Assembly (NCBI GenBank): GCA_030614245.1
Contig: JAUWKK010000022.1
Span: 1-15,224, forward strand
DNA: 15,224 bases
DNA from: Planctomycetota bacterium
Lineage (GTDB): Bacteria > Planctomycetota > PUPC01 > JABMSA01 > JAUWKK01
Direction of reading: 5' to 3'
Shown: positions 6,916 to 14,875 of the stretch, one piece after another
How the letters are laid out: each line of letters opens with the position of its first letter
Numbering within the stretch: position 1 is the stretch's first letter
The notes under the pieces: generated by a model
Seen by the model: only the letters and a program-made list of their open reading frames with translations
Told to the model about the DNA's origin: nothing
Database searches by the model: none
Made by a program: the position numbers and the translations under genes

Positions 6916-8400
6916 ATGGAGAAATATGACGCTGAAGTATATCGCCGCCGGCTGGTTGGCGACCCGTATCGGCCCCTGTACCACTTTGTGGTGCCTGTCA
7001 ACTGGATGAACGATCCGAACGGGGCGATCTTCTGGAAGGGCAAGTACCATCTGTTCTATCAACACACTCCGCACGCGACCGTCCCCGGCCCCCAGCATTG
7101 GGGGCACGCCGTCAGCGAAGACCTCGTGCACTGGAAGGACCTGCCGATTGCCCTGACCCCCGATCCGGACGGCCCCGATACGCAGTGCTATTCCGGCTGC
7201 GCCGTGGATGACGACGGCGTGCCGACGCTGATCTACTATGGCGTCTCCGGCGGCATCTGCATCGCCACGGGCGACGACGAAATGATCGAGTGGCAGAAGC
7301 ACCCGCAGAACCCCGTCATCGCAACCCCGCCCGAGGGAACCGAGCGGGAGTGGAAGCTGCACGACCCCTTTGCGTGGAAGGAAGGCGACACCTGGTACTG
7401 CATCTCCGGCGCACACGTCGGGCAGCCCAGGGGCATCGGATCGTCGAAGGACGCCGCATTCATGGTCCGATCGCCCGATCTGGTCCACTGGGAGTACATG
7501 CGCCCGCTCTACGAGCCTGGCGGGGAGAGCGATTGCGCGGTGCCGGACTTCTTTCCCCTGGGCGACAGGCACGTGCTGGTCTTTATCAGCCATACCCGGG
7601 GCGCCCAGTACTACGTGGGCCGTTACGAAAATCAGGTCTTCACGCCGGAGTTGCACGGCAGGTTCACCTCCAACATCTATCCCCCCCGGTCCGGGCAAAT
7701 CCATACCTGCGGCGACCTGATCTCGCCTATTTCGTGGAAATGCCCGGACGGTCGGCGTGTCATGATCGCGTGGATCGCCGAGGGGCGCACTACGGAGAAG
7801 CAGGTAGCTTCCGGCTGGGCGGGCATAATGTCGCTGCCGTCCGTGCTGTCGCTCCACGACGACGGCTCGCTCGGCATCGAGCCGCTGCCCGAGCTGGAGG
7901 TGCTGCGTCGCGACGGGCGCCGCGTTTCGGACCTGCCCATTCCGGCGGGGGCTAACGTCCCGCTGGAAGGCGTGGCGGGAGAATGCCTGGAAATAGCCGT
8001 AGAGATCGAGATGGGAGATGCCGGGGAAGTCGGTATGACGCTGCGCCGCGCGCCCGACGGCAGCGAAAAGACCGTTGTCTCCTATGACCACGCAAAGAAG
8101 CGGCTGGAGCTTAACGTGGAGCGCTCCAGTGTGAGCCCGGACGTGCCGAAGGAAGCGCGCCGGCCGAATAATGGCGCGTTCGAGCTGCCCGACGGCGAGC
8201 CGCTCAAGCTGCGCATCTTCATCGACCGCTCCGTGGTGGAGGTGTTCGCCAACGGCCGGTTGTGCCTCACGAAGCGGATTTATCCCACCCGGCCCGACAG
8301 CGTGGGCGTGGGCTTCTTTGCTCGGGGCGGCGCGGCGAAAGCACGCTCGGTCAAGGCCTGGCAGATGGCGCCGGTCTGGCCCTGCGGCAGCCAAGAGTAG
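6916..8400 (+). CDS. Glycoside hydrolase family 32 protein (beta-fructosidase-like, 494 aa)
   Basis: Predicted five-bladed propeller glycosidase plus C-terminal beta-sandwich, by family acting on fructosides such as sucrose, inulin or levan. NWMNDPNG (29-36) holds the nucleophile Asp33; YHLFYQH (44-50), HWGHAVSEDLVHW (61-73) and YSGCAV (92-97) are typical N-domain motifs; GWAGIMSLPSVLSL (300-313) closes the propeller. The C-terminal domain carries KLRIFIDRSVVEVFANG (431-447) and RIYP (454-457). Two catalytic motifs deviate: the usual RDP reads LHDP (148-151), keeping Asp150 but with His for Arg, and the usual ECPD reads ESDCAVPD (204-211), so the acid/base is unclear. It may therefore have another specificity. 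There is no signal peptide from ATG 6916, so it is probably cytoplasmic. It follows the decayed esterase by 71 bp and may share its old transcript. Confidence 0.88.
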   Translation: MEKYDAEVYRRRLVGDPYRPLYHFVVPVNWMNDPNGAIFWKGKYHLFYQHTPHATVPGPQHWGHAVSEDLVHWKDLPIALTPDPDGPDTQCYSGCAVDDDGVPTLIYYGVSGGICIATGDDEMIEWQKHPQNPVIATPPEGTEREWKLHDPFAWKEGDTWYCISGAHVGQPRGIGSSKDAAFMVRSPDLVHWEYMRPLYEPGGESDCAVPDFFPLGDRHVLVFISHTRGAQYYVGRYENQVFTPELHGRFTSNIYPPRSGQIHTCGDLISPISWKCPDGRRVMIAWIAEGRTTEKQVASGWAGIMSLPSVLSLHDDGSLGIEPLPELEVLRRDGRRVSDLPIPAGANVPLEGVAGECLEIAVEIEMGDAGEVGMTLRRAPDGSEKTVVSYDHAKKRLELNVERSSVSPDVPKEARRPNNGAFELPDGEPLKLRIFIDRSVVEVFANGRLCLTKRIYPTRPDSVGVGFFARGGAAKARSVKAWQMAPVWPCGSQE

Positions 8401-8550
8401 GTCCGCTCCCCGGCGTGTCGATGACGGCGGAAAGAGCGTACTATTGACACTGAACGGCCGGCATGTCGCTGGCACATCTTTAGTGGGAAATGGCGGCCCG
8501 TCCAGCAGCGGCAGGACGTGAGCTTCCCGCGCAGCGAAAAGGAGTAAGAG

Positions 8551-9132
8551 ATGCTAAGAGGGATAAGACGGGTCGGATCGCTGGGTTTTGTGTTGGGGTT
8601 TTTTACCGTTGTTTTCGCGGTGATACCCTGGTACGTCACCGTTGTCGAGGACTCCAAGATTGAAGGCCCCATGCCGTGGTGGGTCAAGGCGGCGGTCTAC
8701 CTGCTGATAGCGGGCGCCGCAGTCGTGCTCATTTCGGTCGCCATCGAGCAGAGTCTGTGCGGACCGAAGACGGCCGAACCGGACCCGGCGGCCACGCTTG
8801 CTCCCATCCTGATGGAGAACACCGACCGTGTCCCCGGCCGGGAGGTGACGGAATCCCTCGGTCTTGTGAAGGGGCATACCATCTACGCCATCTGGCTGGG
8901 CAAAGACATCTCCGCGCTGGTGAGACTGATCCTGGGCGGCGAGCTGACCGAGTACACTGAGATGATGGGCAAGGCGCGAGCCGTCGCGTTGCAGAGAATG
9001 CTCGAGGAGGCCGCCGAGCTGGGGGCCGACGCTGTTCTCAACGTCCGCTTCATGACGACCAGCGTAATCGGAAGCGCCGCTGAACTACTGGCGTACGGCA
9101 CCGCCGTGAAACTGGCTCCGTCATCAACATGA
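8551..9132 (+). CDS. Membrane-anchored YbjQ/UPF0145 family protein (193 aa)
   Basis: Two transmembrane helices (about 11-32 and 44-66) form an N-terminal anchor. The soluble part (about 88-187) resembles the YbjQ/UPF0145 'putative heavy-metal-binding' family: NTDRVPGREVTESLGLVKG (90-108), then a helix with ARAVALQRMLEEAAELGADAV (142-162), NVRFMTTSV (164-172) and a closing AELLAYGTAVKL (177-188). Family members are usually standalone domains of about 105 residues that form pentamers; function is not established. ATG 8551 has AAAAGGAG ending 6 nt upstream. The 150-nt gap from GH32 contains no gene and no promoter I can defend (a lone TTGACA at 8444-8449 lacks a -10 partner). Confidence 0.8.
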   Translation: MLRGIRRVGSLGFVLGFFTVVFAVIPWYVTVVEDSKIEGPMPWWVKAAVYLLIAGAAVVLISVAIEQSLCGPKTAEPDPAATLAPILMENTDRVPGREVTESLGLVKGHTIYAIWLGKDISALVRLILGGELTEYTEMMGKARAVALQRMLEEAAELGADAVLNVRFMTTSVIGSAAELLAYGTAVKLAPSST

Positions 9133-9198
9133 GACCCGGCAGGTAACAATCGAGACGTGATGCGGTGTCCTCCGCAAAGGCCCTCGCCCGGAATCGTC

Positions 9199-9227
9199 TT
9201 GACTCGAGAAGACGTCCGTGGTATTAT
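9199..9227 (+). promoter_or_regulatory. Strong sigma-70-like promoter of tRNA-Ala
   Basis: TTGACT (9199-9204), a 17-nt spacer and TATTAT (9222-9227) lie 14 nt before the mature tRNA 5' end at 9242. The layout closely matches the tRNA-Val promoter at 4180-4208. Confidence 0.85.
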
Positions 9228-9241
9228 CCTGACAATGAAAG

Positions 9242-9317
9242 GGGGGATTAGCTCAGTTGGGAGAGCGTCTGGCTGGCAGCCAGAAGGTCAGGGGTTCGAG
9301 TCCCCTATCCTCCACCA
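9242..9317 (+). tRNA. tRNA-Ala (anticodon GGC)
   Basis: A complete 76-nt cloverleaf with encoded CCA. The acceptor stem is GGGGGAT (9242-9248) with ATCCTCC (9307-9313), containing the G3-U70 wobble that identifies alanine tRNAs. The anticodon stem is TCTGG/CCAGA with loop CTGGCAG, and the T stem is AGGGG/CCCCT. Anticodon GGC (9275-9277) reads GCC. Discriminator A is at 9314. It lies 67 bp upstream of the left repeat of the putative integrative element. Confidence 0.96.
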
Positions 9318-9384
9318 GCACGTAAGTCACGCCGACCGCTGGACTTAGCGTACCCGCCCTAAGTGGGGCGGCGCGGCCCAAAGG

Positions 9385-9416
9385 GTCTGAAAAATCCGGT
9401 AATTACCGGATTTGGC
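9385..9416 (+). repeat. Left direct repeat (candidate attL) with perfect palindrome
   Basis: Shares GTCT, GAA, the core ATCCGGTAATTACCGGA and TTGGC with the copy at 14876-14908, with three mismatches and one gap. The 16-bp core TCCGGTAATTACCGGA (9395-9410) is a perfect palindrome, extended here to 22 bp (9392-9413) by AAA/TTT. It sits 19 bp before the integrase ATG, so it could also be an operator for that gene. Confidence 0.7.
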
Positions 9417-9423
9417 CCAGAAA

Positions 9424-9428
9424 GAGGT
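9424..9428 (+). promoter_or_regulatory. Ribosome binding site of the integrase
   Basis: GAGGT lies 4 nt before ATG 9433. This favours ATG 9433 over the in-frame TTG at 9412, which overlaps the repeat and has no such site. Confidence 0.55.
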
Positions 9429-9432
9429 CGCA

Positions 9433-10620
9433 ATGTCCAGCGAAAGAGTTCCCAAGTATCGAAAGCACAAGGCGTCTGGTCAGGCTGTAGTTACGTTCTG
9501 CGGCAAAGATTTTTATCTGGGGCTGTACGACAGCGCAGCGAGCAAGGCCGAGTACGATCGGCTCGTTGCGGAATGGCTCGCCAACGGTCGGCGTTTGCGC
9601 GGGGCCAAGTGTGAATCGTCCGGTCTCACCATCAACGAGTTGATCGCGGCGTACTGGAAGCACGTGGAAGAATACTACCGCAAGGACGGCAAGCTGTCTT
9701 CGGAAGCCGGGGCGCTCAAGGTGCCGCTGCGGCGTCTCAGAGCCCTCTACGGTCACACGCACGCTTCCGACTTCGGCCCGCTGGCCCTGAAGGCTGTCCG
9801 CCAGCGAATGATCGACGAGGGGCTTGTGCGGGCGTCAGTCAACAAGCACGTGTCCCGCATCAAGTCGATGTTCAAGTGGGCTGCGGCTAACGAGATGATA
9901 CCGGCGAGCATACACCACGCTCTCCTGACCGTTTCGGGGCTGAGAAGCGGTCGGACGGACGCCCGGGAGGGCAAGCAAGTGCTTCCAGTGCCGGAGGACG
10001 ACATTGCCGCAATCATGCCTTACGTATCGCGACAGGTATGGGCGATGGTGCAGCTTCAGTGCGTGACCGGCATGCGCTCGGGCGAAGTCGCCTCGATGCG
10101 GCCCTGCGATATCGACACAACGGGCGAGATATGGAGCTACCGTCCGCAGACTCACAAGACGGAGCACCACGGGCACGAGCGGGCGGTGTCTTTGGGGCCA
10201 AAAGCCCAAACGCTAATCGCCCCGTTCTTGAAGCGTGAACCGACAGATTACCTCTTCTCGCCTCGTGAAGCCGAGAACGCCCGCAAGGCCATCAGACGGG
10301 CGAGGCGGCAGACGTCGATAACGCCTTCACAAGAACGCCGGCACTTGCGTGCTGTCAGGAGGAAGCGCCGTAAGTGTGAGCCTGGCGACCGATACACAAC
10401 CGACACCTATCGTCAGGCTATCGGTCGAGCCTGCAAGAGTGCAGGGGTTCCGCACTGGCACCCTCATCAGCTCCGGCACAATTTCGCCACCGAGGTGCGC
10501 AAGGAGTTCGGCCTGGAAGCCGCTCGTGCAGCCCTGGGGCACAGGTCAGCCGTGGTAACCGAGGTCTACGCCGAGCGCGATCAGGGGGTCGCTCGCGAGA
10601 TCGCATCGCAGGTTGGGTGA
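9433..10620 (+). CDS. Tyrosine recombinase / phage-type integrase (395 aa)
   Basis: Site-specific recombinase predicted to cut and rejoin DNA through a 3'-phosphotyrosine. The N-terminal part (about 1-60) looks like an arm-binding region, the core-binding SAM-like helical domain is about 65-160, and the catalytic domain about 185-390. All catalytic residues are visible: Arg215 in TGMRSGE, probable Lys242 in THKTEHH, His345 and Arg348 in HPHQLRH, His370 in LGH and Tyr379 in TEVYAERD. An Arg/Lys-rich insertion (about 287-318) precedes RYTTDTYRQAI (320-330), a pattern I associate with planctomycete integrases. The gene starts just inside the left repeat 9385-9416, so that repeat is its likely attachment site. 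No excisionase is seen. It points toward, and is co-oriented with, the restriction gene 290 bp downstream. Confidence 0.94.
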   Translation: MSSERVPKYRKHKASGQAVVTFCGKDFYLGLYDSAASKAEYDRLVAEWLANGRRLRGAKCESSGLTINELIAAYWKHVEEYYRKDGKLSSEAGALKVPLRRLRALYGHTHASDFGPLALKAVRQRMIDEGLVRASVNKHVSRIKSMFKWAAANEMIPASIHHALLTVSGLRSGRTDAREGKQVLPVPEDDIAAIMPYVSRQVWAMVQLQCVTGMRSGEVASMRPCDIDTTGEIWSYRPQTHKTEHHGHERAVSLGPKAQTLIAPFLKREPTDYLFSPREAENARKAIRRARRQTSITPSQERRHLRAVRRKRRKCEPGDRYTTDTYRQAIGRACKSAGVPHWHPHQLRHNFATEVRKEFGLEAARAALGHRSAVVTEVYAERDQGVAREIASQVG

Positions 10621-10808
10621 AATGTGTCGTGTAATCACGGAGTGCGTGACGGAGAGGTCATCTGCACGTGCATCTTACCAGGGCGGTGACGATTATGTAC
10701 GGGATCAGGGGCTCAGTCAGAGGTGGAGCTCCGGCCTGACGCACGCCACACGGCCCAGCCGCTCTTGTGCATGCTTCTCGGGCAGTTGTAGGTTGTCTCT
10801 ATTCTGCG

Positions 10809-10836
10809 TTGCTTTTCCCGGGCAGATGTGTATTAT
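10809..10836 (+). promoter_or_regulatory. Candidate promoter of the restriction-methylation gene
   Basis: TTGCTT (10809-10814), a 16-nt spacer and TATTAT (10831-10836) lie about 75 nt before ATG 10911. The remainder of the gap 10621-10910 has no convincing gene; no controller protein or C-box-like operator was recognised. Confidence 0.5.
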
Positions 10837-10910
10837 CCATTCCTATAGACCTGCCGAAGTAGCTCTGGCAGGAGCGTCCGAGAGCCCAGCCGTGTTTTGA
10901 GAGGCACTCG

Positions 10911-13900
10911 ATGTCTGGCAGTATTACGGAATGGGAATTCACCGCCGACGTTGCGAAGTGGATCGACCGCATCATCACGACCGACGACAGCCTTCCGTTC
11001 TCGGAGGCAAAATGTGAACAACGTGGCAGGGGCTCGAACAAGCGGCGCGACTTGACACTCCTCGACAGGAACCAAGTAGTGGTTCTTACCGGTGAGGTGA
11101 AGTTGCCATACCAGAGGGACGGTGGCAGCCCGTACAACGCTGCCGTCGTGAAAGACGCCCGCAAGAAGGCCCGTCGTGCCAAATCGGACTTCTTCTTCAC
11201 GTGGAACGTGAACGAATTTGTTCTGTGGGAAACGACGCCCGCCAGCACCTCGTGGAAAGCGCAGGACTACAAGTCGTGGGACGTGACCAACGTGATCCGA
11301 GAGGAGCACATCGAGCTTCCCATGACCATTCACGCCATCAAGGCGTGGCTGGCCACCTTTCTGAACGAGTTCGCTCAGATACTCCGTGGCACCGCGGCCA
11401 TCGGTCGCAAGCCGCCGGACGAGAAGTTCGTGGACACGCTGGAATCGCACCTGAAGATGCCGGTCCTGCAGAACCTGGAAGAACTGGAGCGGCGCTACAG
11501 CGAGCGACGATTCAAGTCCGAGCTCGACCAGTGGATGGTGAAAGACCGGGGCTGGGTACTCCGCGATGACCGTGAGAGCATCCGCGACAGCTTGCTCAGC
11601 GCCTCTCGGTTCGCCTGTTATGCTCTGGTCAACAAGCTGGTTTTCCACGAGGCTCTTCTCAGGCGGTACGGCAGAGGCATGGACAGGCTCACCGTGCCGG
11701 AGCACATTGACAAAGGAGAAGGCCTGCGGTCATGCCTGGAGAAATACTTCGCTGTGGCTCAGAGCGTGACCGGCGATTACGAGACGGTGTTCGGCGAAGA
11801 GCACCTGTCCATCGGCAATCGCATCCCGTTCTACTCGGACCATGCCGTGCATCACTGGCGGGCACTCGTTGAGCAGATTCACCGATTCGACTTCTCCAAG
11901 CTGGCTTACGACGTGATCGGCAGCATCTTCGAACGCCTCATTGGCGAGGAGATGCGGAAGAAATACGGCCAGTTCTACACCCGCGTCGAGGTCGTGGACC
12001 TCATCAATAGCTTCTGCATTCGGACGGGAAGAGAGAAGGTTATGGACCCGGCCTGCGGCGGGGGTACATTTCTTGTCCGTGCCTATGCCCGGAAGCAGGT
12101 ACTCGCTCGATCTCCGAAGCATGGCGAGATCCTGTCCGACCTCTTCGGCGTGGACAAGGAGCTGTTCGCCACGCACCTGACCACGATCAACCTTGCGACA
12201 CGCGATTTGGTCCATGCAGAGAACTACCCGCAGATTGCACGCAGCGATTTCTTCGACATCGAAAAGCAGAAGTCCTTCGTCTCCCTGCCCACGCACATCA
12301 AAGCCAAAGGGTTGGGCAAGATACAACACCGACAGGTCGACGTGCCGCTGCTGGACGCTGTGATCGGCAACCCGCCCTACATCCGCCAGGAAGACATCCC
12401 CAAGGCCGAGAAGAGGGGCAAACACGGCTGGAGGCGCCGCACGAAGCAGTACTACCAACAGATCGTCAAGGATGAGAGCGGCGCTGTCCTTTCCGGCCGC
12501 AGCGACATCCACTGTTACTTCTGGCCGCACGCGGCCAGCTTTCTCAAGGACGCCGGCTACCTGTGCTTCCTGACGTCCAGCCAGTGGCTTGACGTGGAGT
12601 ACGGATTCCGCTTGCAGGAATGGATACTCCGCAACTTCAAGATCGTCGCCATCCTGGAGAGCATTGACGAACCGTGGTTCGTGGGCGCCCGCGTGGCGAC
12701 CACCGTGACCATATTGCGCCGCCAGAAGGACGAAGCCGTGCGCACGGCCAACACCGTTCGGTGCGTTCAGCTCCGCCGCCCGATCAGGGAACTTCTGGCG
12801 CACGACGGCACCACGGCCGGAGCCGTGCAAGCCGCCGACTCGTTTCGTGACGAGATACTCAAGCTCAAGAGCGATACTGCAAACGAGCGATACCGCGCCC
12901 GGCTTGTATCGCAAGGAAAGCTCTGGGAGGATGGCGTCCACCTGGGCAAGATCATGGGCAAACCTTCAGCCGGCGATGCAGTGACAGAAATCCGAAGCGA
13001 TGACAGCAAGGATGAGCAGAGCGGCGACGATCCAAAGCCACAGACCGGCGAGTATTACGGGGGCAAGTGGGGAGTCTACTTGCGCGCGCCCGACCTGTGG
13101 TTCGAATTGCTGGATAAGTACGGGGCGCGTCTTGCCCCGCTTGGTAAGATAGCTGATGTACGCTTCGGTGTCAAGAGCGGCAAAGACTGCTTCTTCTTTC
13201 CGAAGGATTGCAGCGCGGAATGCCTTCAAACCCACAAGGAGCCGATCGATTTCGAAGCGACTTACGGCGTGCCGAGACGGGAGGTGGAGTCAGGAAAGGT
13301 GAAGCTCGTTCAGTGCGGCAAGGGATATGGCGAGATCCGGCCGATTGAGGCCGAGTACCTGGAGCCCGAAGTGCACACGATCATGGATATTGACGGTTAT
13401 TCCGTTCGTGCTGGCGACTGCTCCCGGTGGGTTCTGCTATTGGGAGAGAGACGCTCCGAGATCGGAGGTGAATATACGCTGCGTTACGTGAATTGGGGTG
13501 AAAGACAGAGATACCATACGGGGCCCACGTGCTCTTCGCGGGCAAGATCAGACCGCGGTTGGTATGACCTGACCGGGCACAAACGTGGTGCCCTCTTCTG
13601 GCCGATGGCACAGCAGTACAAACACACGGTCCCTGCTAATGATGACGATCTCATCTGCAATCACAGGCTCTTCGACGTTTCGCCGAAGGATTTCGGGCCT
13701 GCTGTTCTGGGCGGATTGCTGAACTCGACGTGGGTGCTTCTTTCGAAGTATCAGTTCGGACGTCCAGTGGGAGTCGAAGGGCACTTGGATACGGAAGTCA
13801 TCGACGTGAAGATGATGCTCGTACCCGACCCGTCTGGTGCCCCCGAGGCTTCGAGAGAGCGCGTCGGCAGGGCTTTCGATAAGCTCAAGAAGCGAAAGGT

Positions 13901-14633
13901 CTTATACTTCCTTTCGGAACGCCGTCTGCGCGAGATGGCCTACCGGCAAGCGGGCAAGGCAGACGAACTGCTCAAGCTGTCCGATGAATGCGAGTTGGAC
14001 ATGGCGGATCGTCGGGAGCTTGACGAAGCGGTTCTCGATTTGATGGGGGTGCGTTCAAAGAAGAAGCGCCAGGAGCTCACAGACGCATTGTATGAATACC
14101 TTCGCGACTTCTTCGAGGCCGTGCGACAGAAGGAAGAGAAGGCCATTGCCAACAAGAAGGCGGCCAAGCGGCGCGGCGCGGCGCGGCCCAGTGAGGTCGC
14201 GGCCGAGATATATGCCGACATCCTGGACAATCATGGGCATCTGCTCCGGCGATATGATCCGGGTTTCCTCGACAGATCAAGGGAATACGACACATACGAC
14301 CTCCCGGCGCAGGGCACGGCCAAGGCTTATCCAAACCTCTTTGCAGACCACGGTGTGCTTTTCAGCAAAGGTAAGAGGCAAGTCGCTCTTATCGAGACGA
14401 AGAACCCCGCCCAGGACGGGTTGATTGTAACCTTAGCAGGTTCGGGCATTCGGGGGTTCGTCTGCATCCCCTGTGAAGAAGGCGAATGTCGGCGCCTTGA
14501 GCAGGAGTACGGCAGATTCGTTCGGAACCGCGACGGCCGCATACGGTCGATGATCGAGGAGCGCGCCGACGACGAGGACATGCAAGAGAAGATATTGGAT
14601 GCCCTCATGATGCTGATTCTTCAGGGGAAGTAA
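10911..14633 (+). CDS. Eco57I/Type IIG-like restriction-modification protein (1240 aa)
   Basis: Predicted single-chain enzyme that methylates adenine N6 in a specific DNA site and probably cuts unmodified DNA. The N-terminal domain (1-160) has a nuclease-like signature Asp47...Glu62-Val-Lys64. A helical region (about 170-345) leads to KKYGQFYTR (350-358), common at the start of N6-adenine methylase domains. Motif I is DPACGGGTF (379-387), binding S-adenosylmethionine; motif IV is GNPPY (486-490), catalytic. A target-recognition domain begins near APLGKIADVRFGVKSGKDCFFF (from 742). A charged helical part (985-1095) follows, then a tail with a second D...ExK-like signature (Asp1146, Glu1162-Thr-Lys1164). 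No separate endonuclease, specificity subunit or helicase is adjacent, which fits Type IIG/IIL; BREX PglX is the main alternative, but no BREX genes are present. ATG 10911 has GAGG 6 nt upstream. Confidence 0.88.
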   Translation: MSGSITEWEFTADVAKWIDRIITTDDSLPFSEAKCEQRGRGSNKRRDLTLLDRNQVVVLTGEVKLPYQRDGGSPYNAAVVKDARKKARRAKSDFFFTWNVNEFVLWETTPASTSWKAQDYKSWDVTNVIREEHIELPMTIHAIKAWLATFLNEFAQILRGTAAIGRKPPDEKFVDTLESHLKMPVLQNLEELERRYSERRFKSELDQWMVKDRGWVLRDDRESIRDSLLSASRFACYALVNKLVFHEALLRRYGRGMDRLTVPEHIDKGEGLRSCLEKYFAVAQSVTGDYETVFGEEHLSIGNRIPFYSDHAVHHWRALVEQIHRFDFSKLAYDVIGSIFERLIGEEMRKKYGQFYTRVEVVDLINSFCIRTGREKVMDPACGGGTFLVRAYARKQVLARSPKHGEILSDLFGVDKELFATHLTTINLATRDLVHAENYPQIARSDFFDIEKQKSFVSLPTHIKAKGLGKIQHRQVDVPLLDAVIGNPPYIRQEDIPKAEKRGKHGWRRRTKQYYQQIVKDESGAVLSGRSDIHCYFWPHAASFLKDAGYLCFLTSSQWLDVEYGFRLQEWILRNFKIVAILESIDEPWFVGARVATTVTILRRQKDEAVRTANTVRCVQLRRPIRELLAHDGTTAGAVQAADSFRDEILKLKSDTANERYRARLVSQGKLWEDGVHLGKIMGKPSAGDAVTEIRSDDSKDEQSGDDPKPQTGEYYGGKWGVYLRAPDLWFELLDKYGARLAPLGKIADVRFGVKSGKDCFFFPKDCSAECLQTHKEPIDFEATYGVPRREVESGKVKLVQCGKGYGEIRPIEAEYLEPEVHTIMDIDGYSVRAGDCSRWVLLLGERRSEIGGEYTLRYVNWGERQRYHTGPTCSSRARSDRGWYDLTGHKRGALFWPMAQQYKHTVPANDDDLICNHRLFDVSPKDFGPAVLGGLLNSTWVLLSKYQFGRPVGVEGHLDTEVIDVKMMLVPDPSGAPEASRERVGRAFDKLKKRKVLYFLSERRLREMAYRQAGKADELLKLSDECELDMADRRELDEAVLDLMGVRSKKKRQELTDALYEYLRDFFEAVRQKEEKAIANKKAAKRRGAARPSEVAAEIYADILDNHGHLLRRYDPGFLDRSREYDTYDLPAQGTAKAYPNLFADHGVLFSKGKRQVALIETKNPAQDGLIVTLAGSGIRGFVCIPCEEGECRRLEQEYGRFVRNRDGRIRSMIEERADDEDMQEKILDALMMLILQGK

Positions 14634-14875
14634 GGGTTACGTCAGCAGCATCGTCCGGTGTTCGCTTGCCGACCGCCTCAGTGTAATCCTCGAAATGTTA
14701 GCACCCGCCGCCGAGAATCCCTCAACCAAGAAATGGCCCGTCGGCGTCTCAGGGCGCCAAAGTTGGATGGAGGCCAGAAGGTCATCCGTTCGGGGGCCGT
14801 CGTATTGTATGGCTGTAACTGACGAATAGCGGCGGAGTTAGGGCTTCTGTCTGCTCTGGGAAAGCTGTACGGGAA

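Noticed and set aside
8444..8449. Perfect TTGACA upstream of the YbjQ-like gene
   Set aside because: No -10 hexamer at an acceptable spacing, so not called as a promoter.
6850..8475. 541-codon open frame on the - strand opposite GH32
   Set aside because: An antisense shadow of a GC-rich gene; no recognisable motifs, while the + strand has full GH32 motifs.
9300..9317. 3' end of tRNA-Ala as the attachment site of the element
   Set aside because: I looked for a second copy of the tRNA 3' end (TTCGAGTCCCCTATCC) after the restriction gene and saw none; the 32-33 bp repeats fit better.
9157..9348. Small + strand frame containing GISSVGRA and GFESPILHQ
   Set aside because: It is the translation of the tRNA-Ala gene, a common database artefact.
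10833..12941. Two long - strand frames (290 and 403 codons) opposite the restriction gene
   Set aside because: Antisense shadows; the + strand carries methylase motifs I and IV through the same region.
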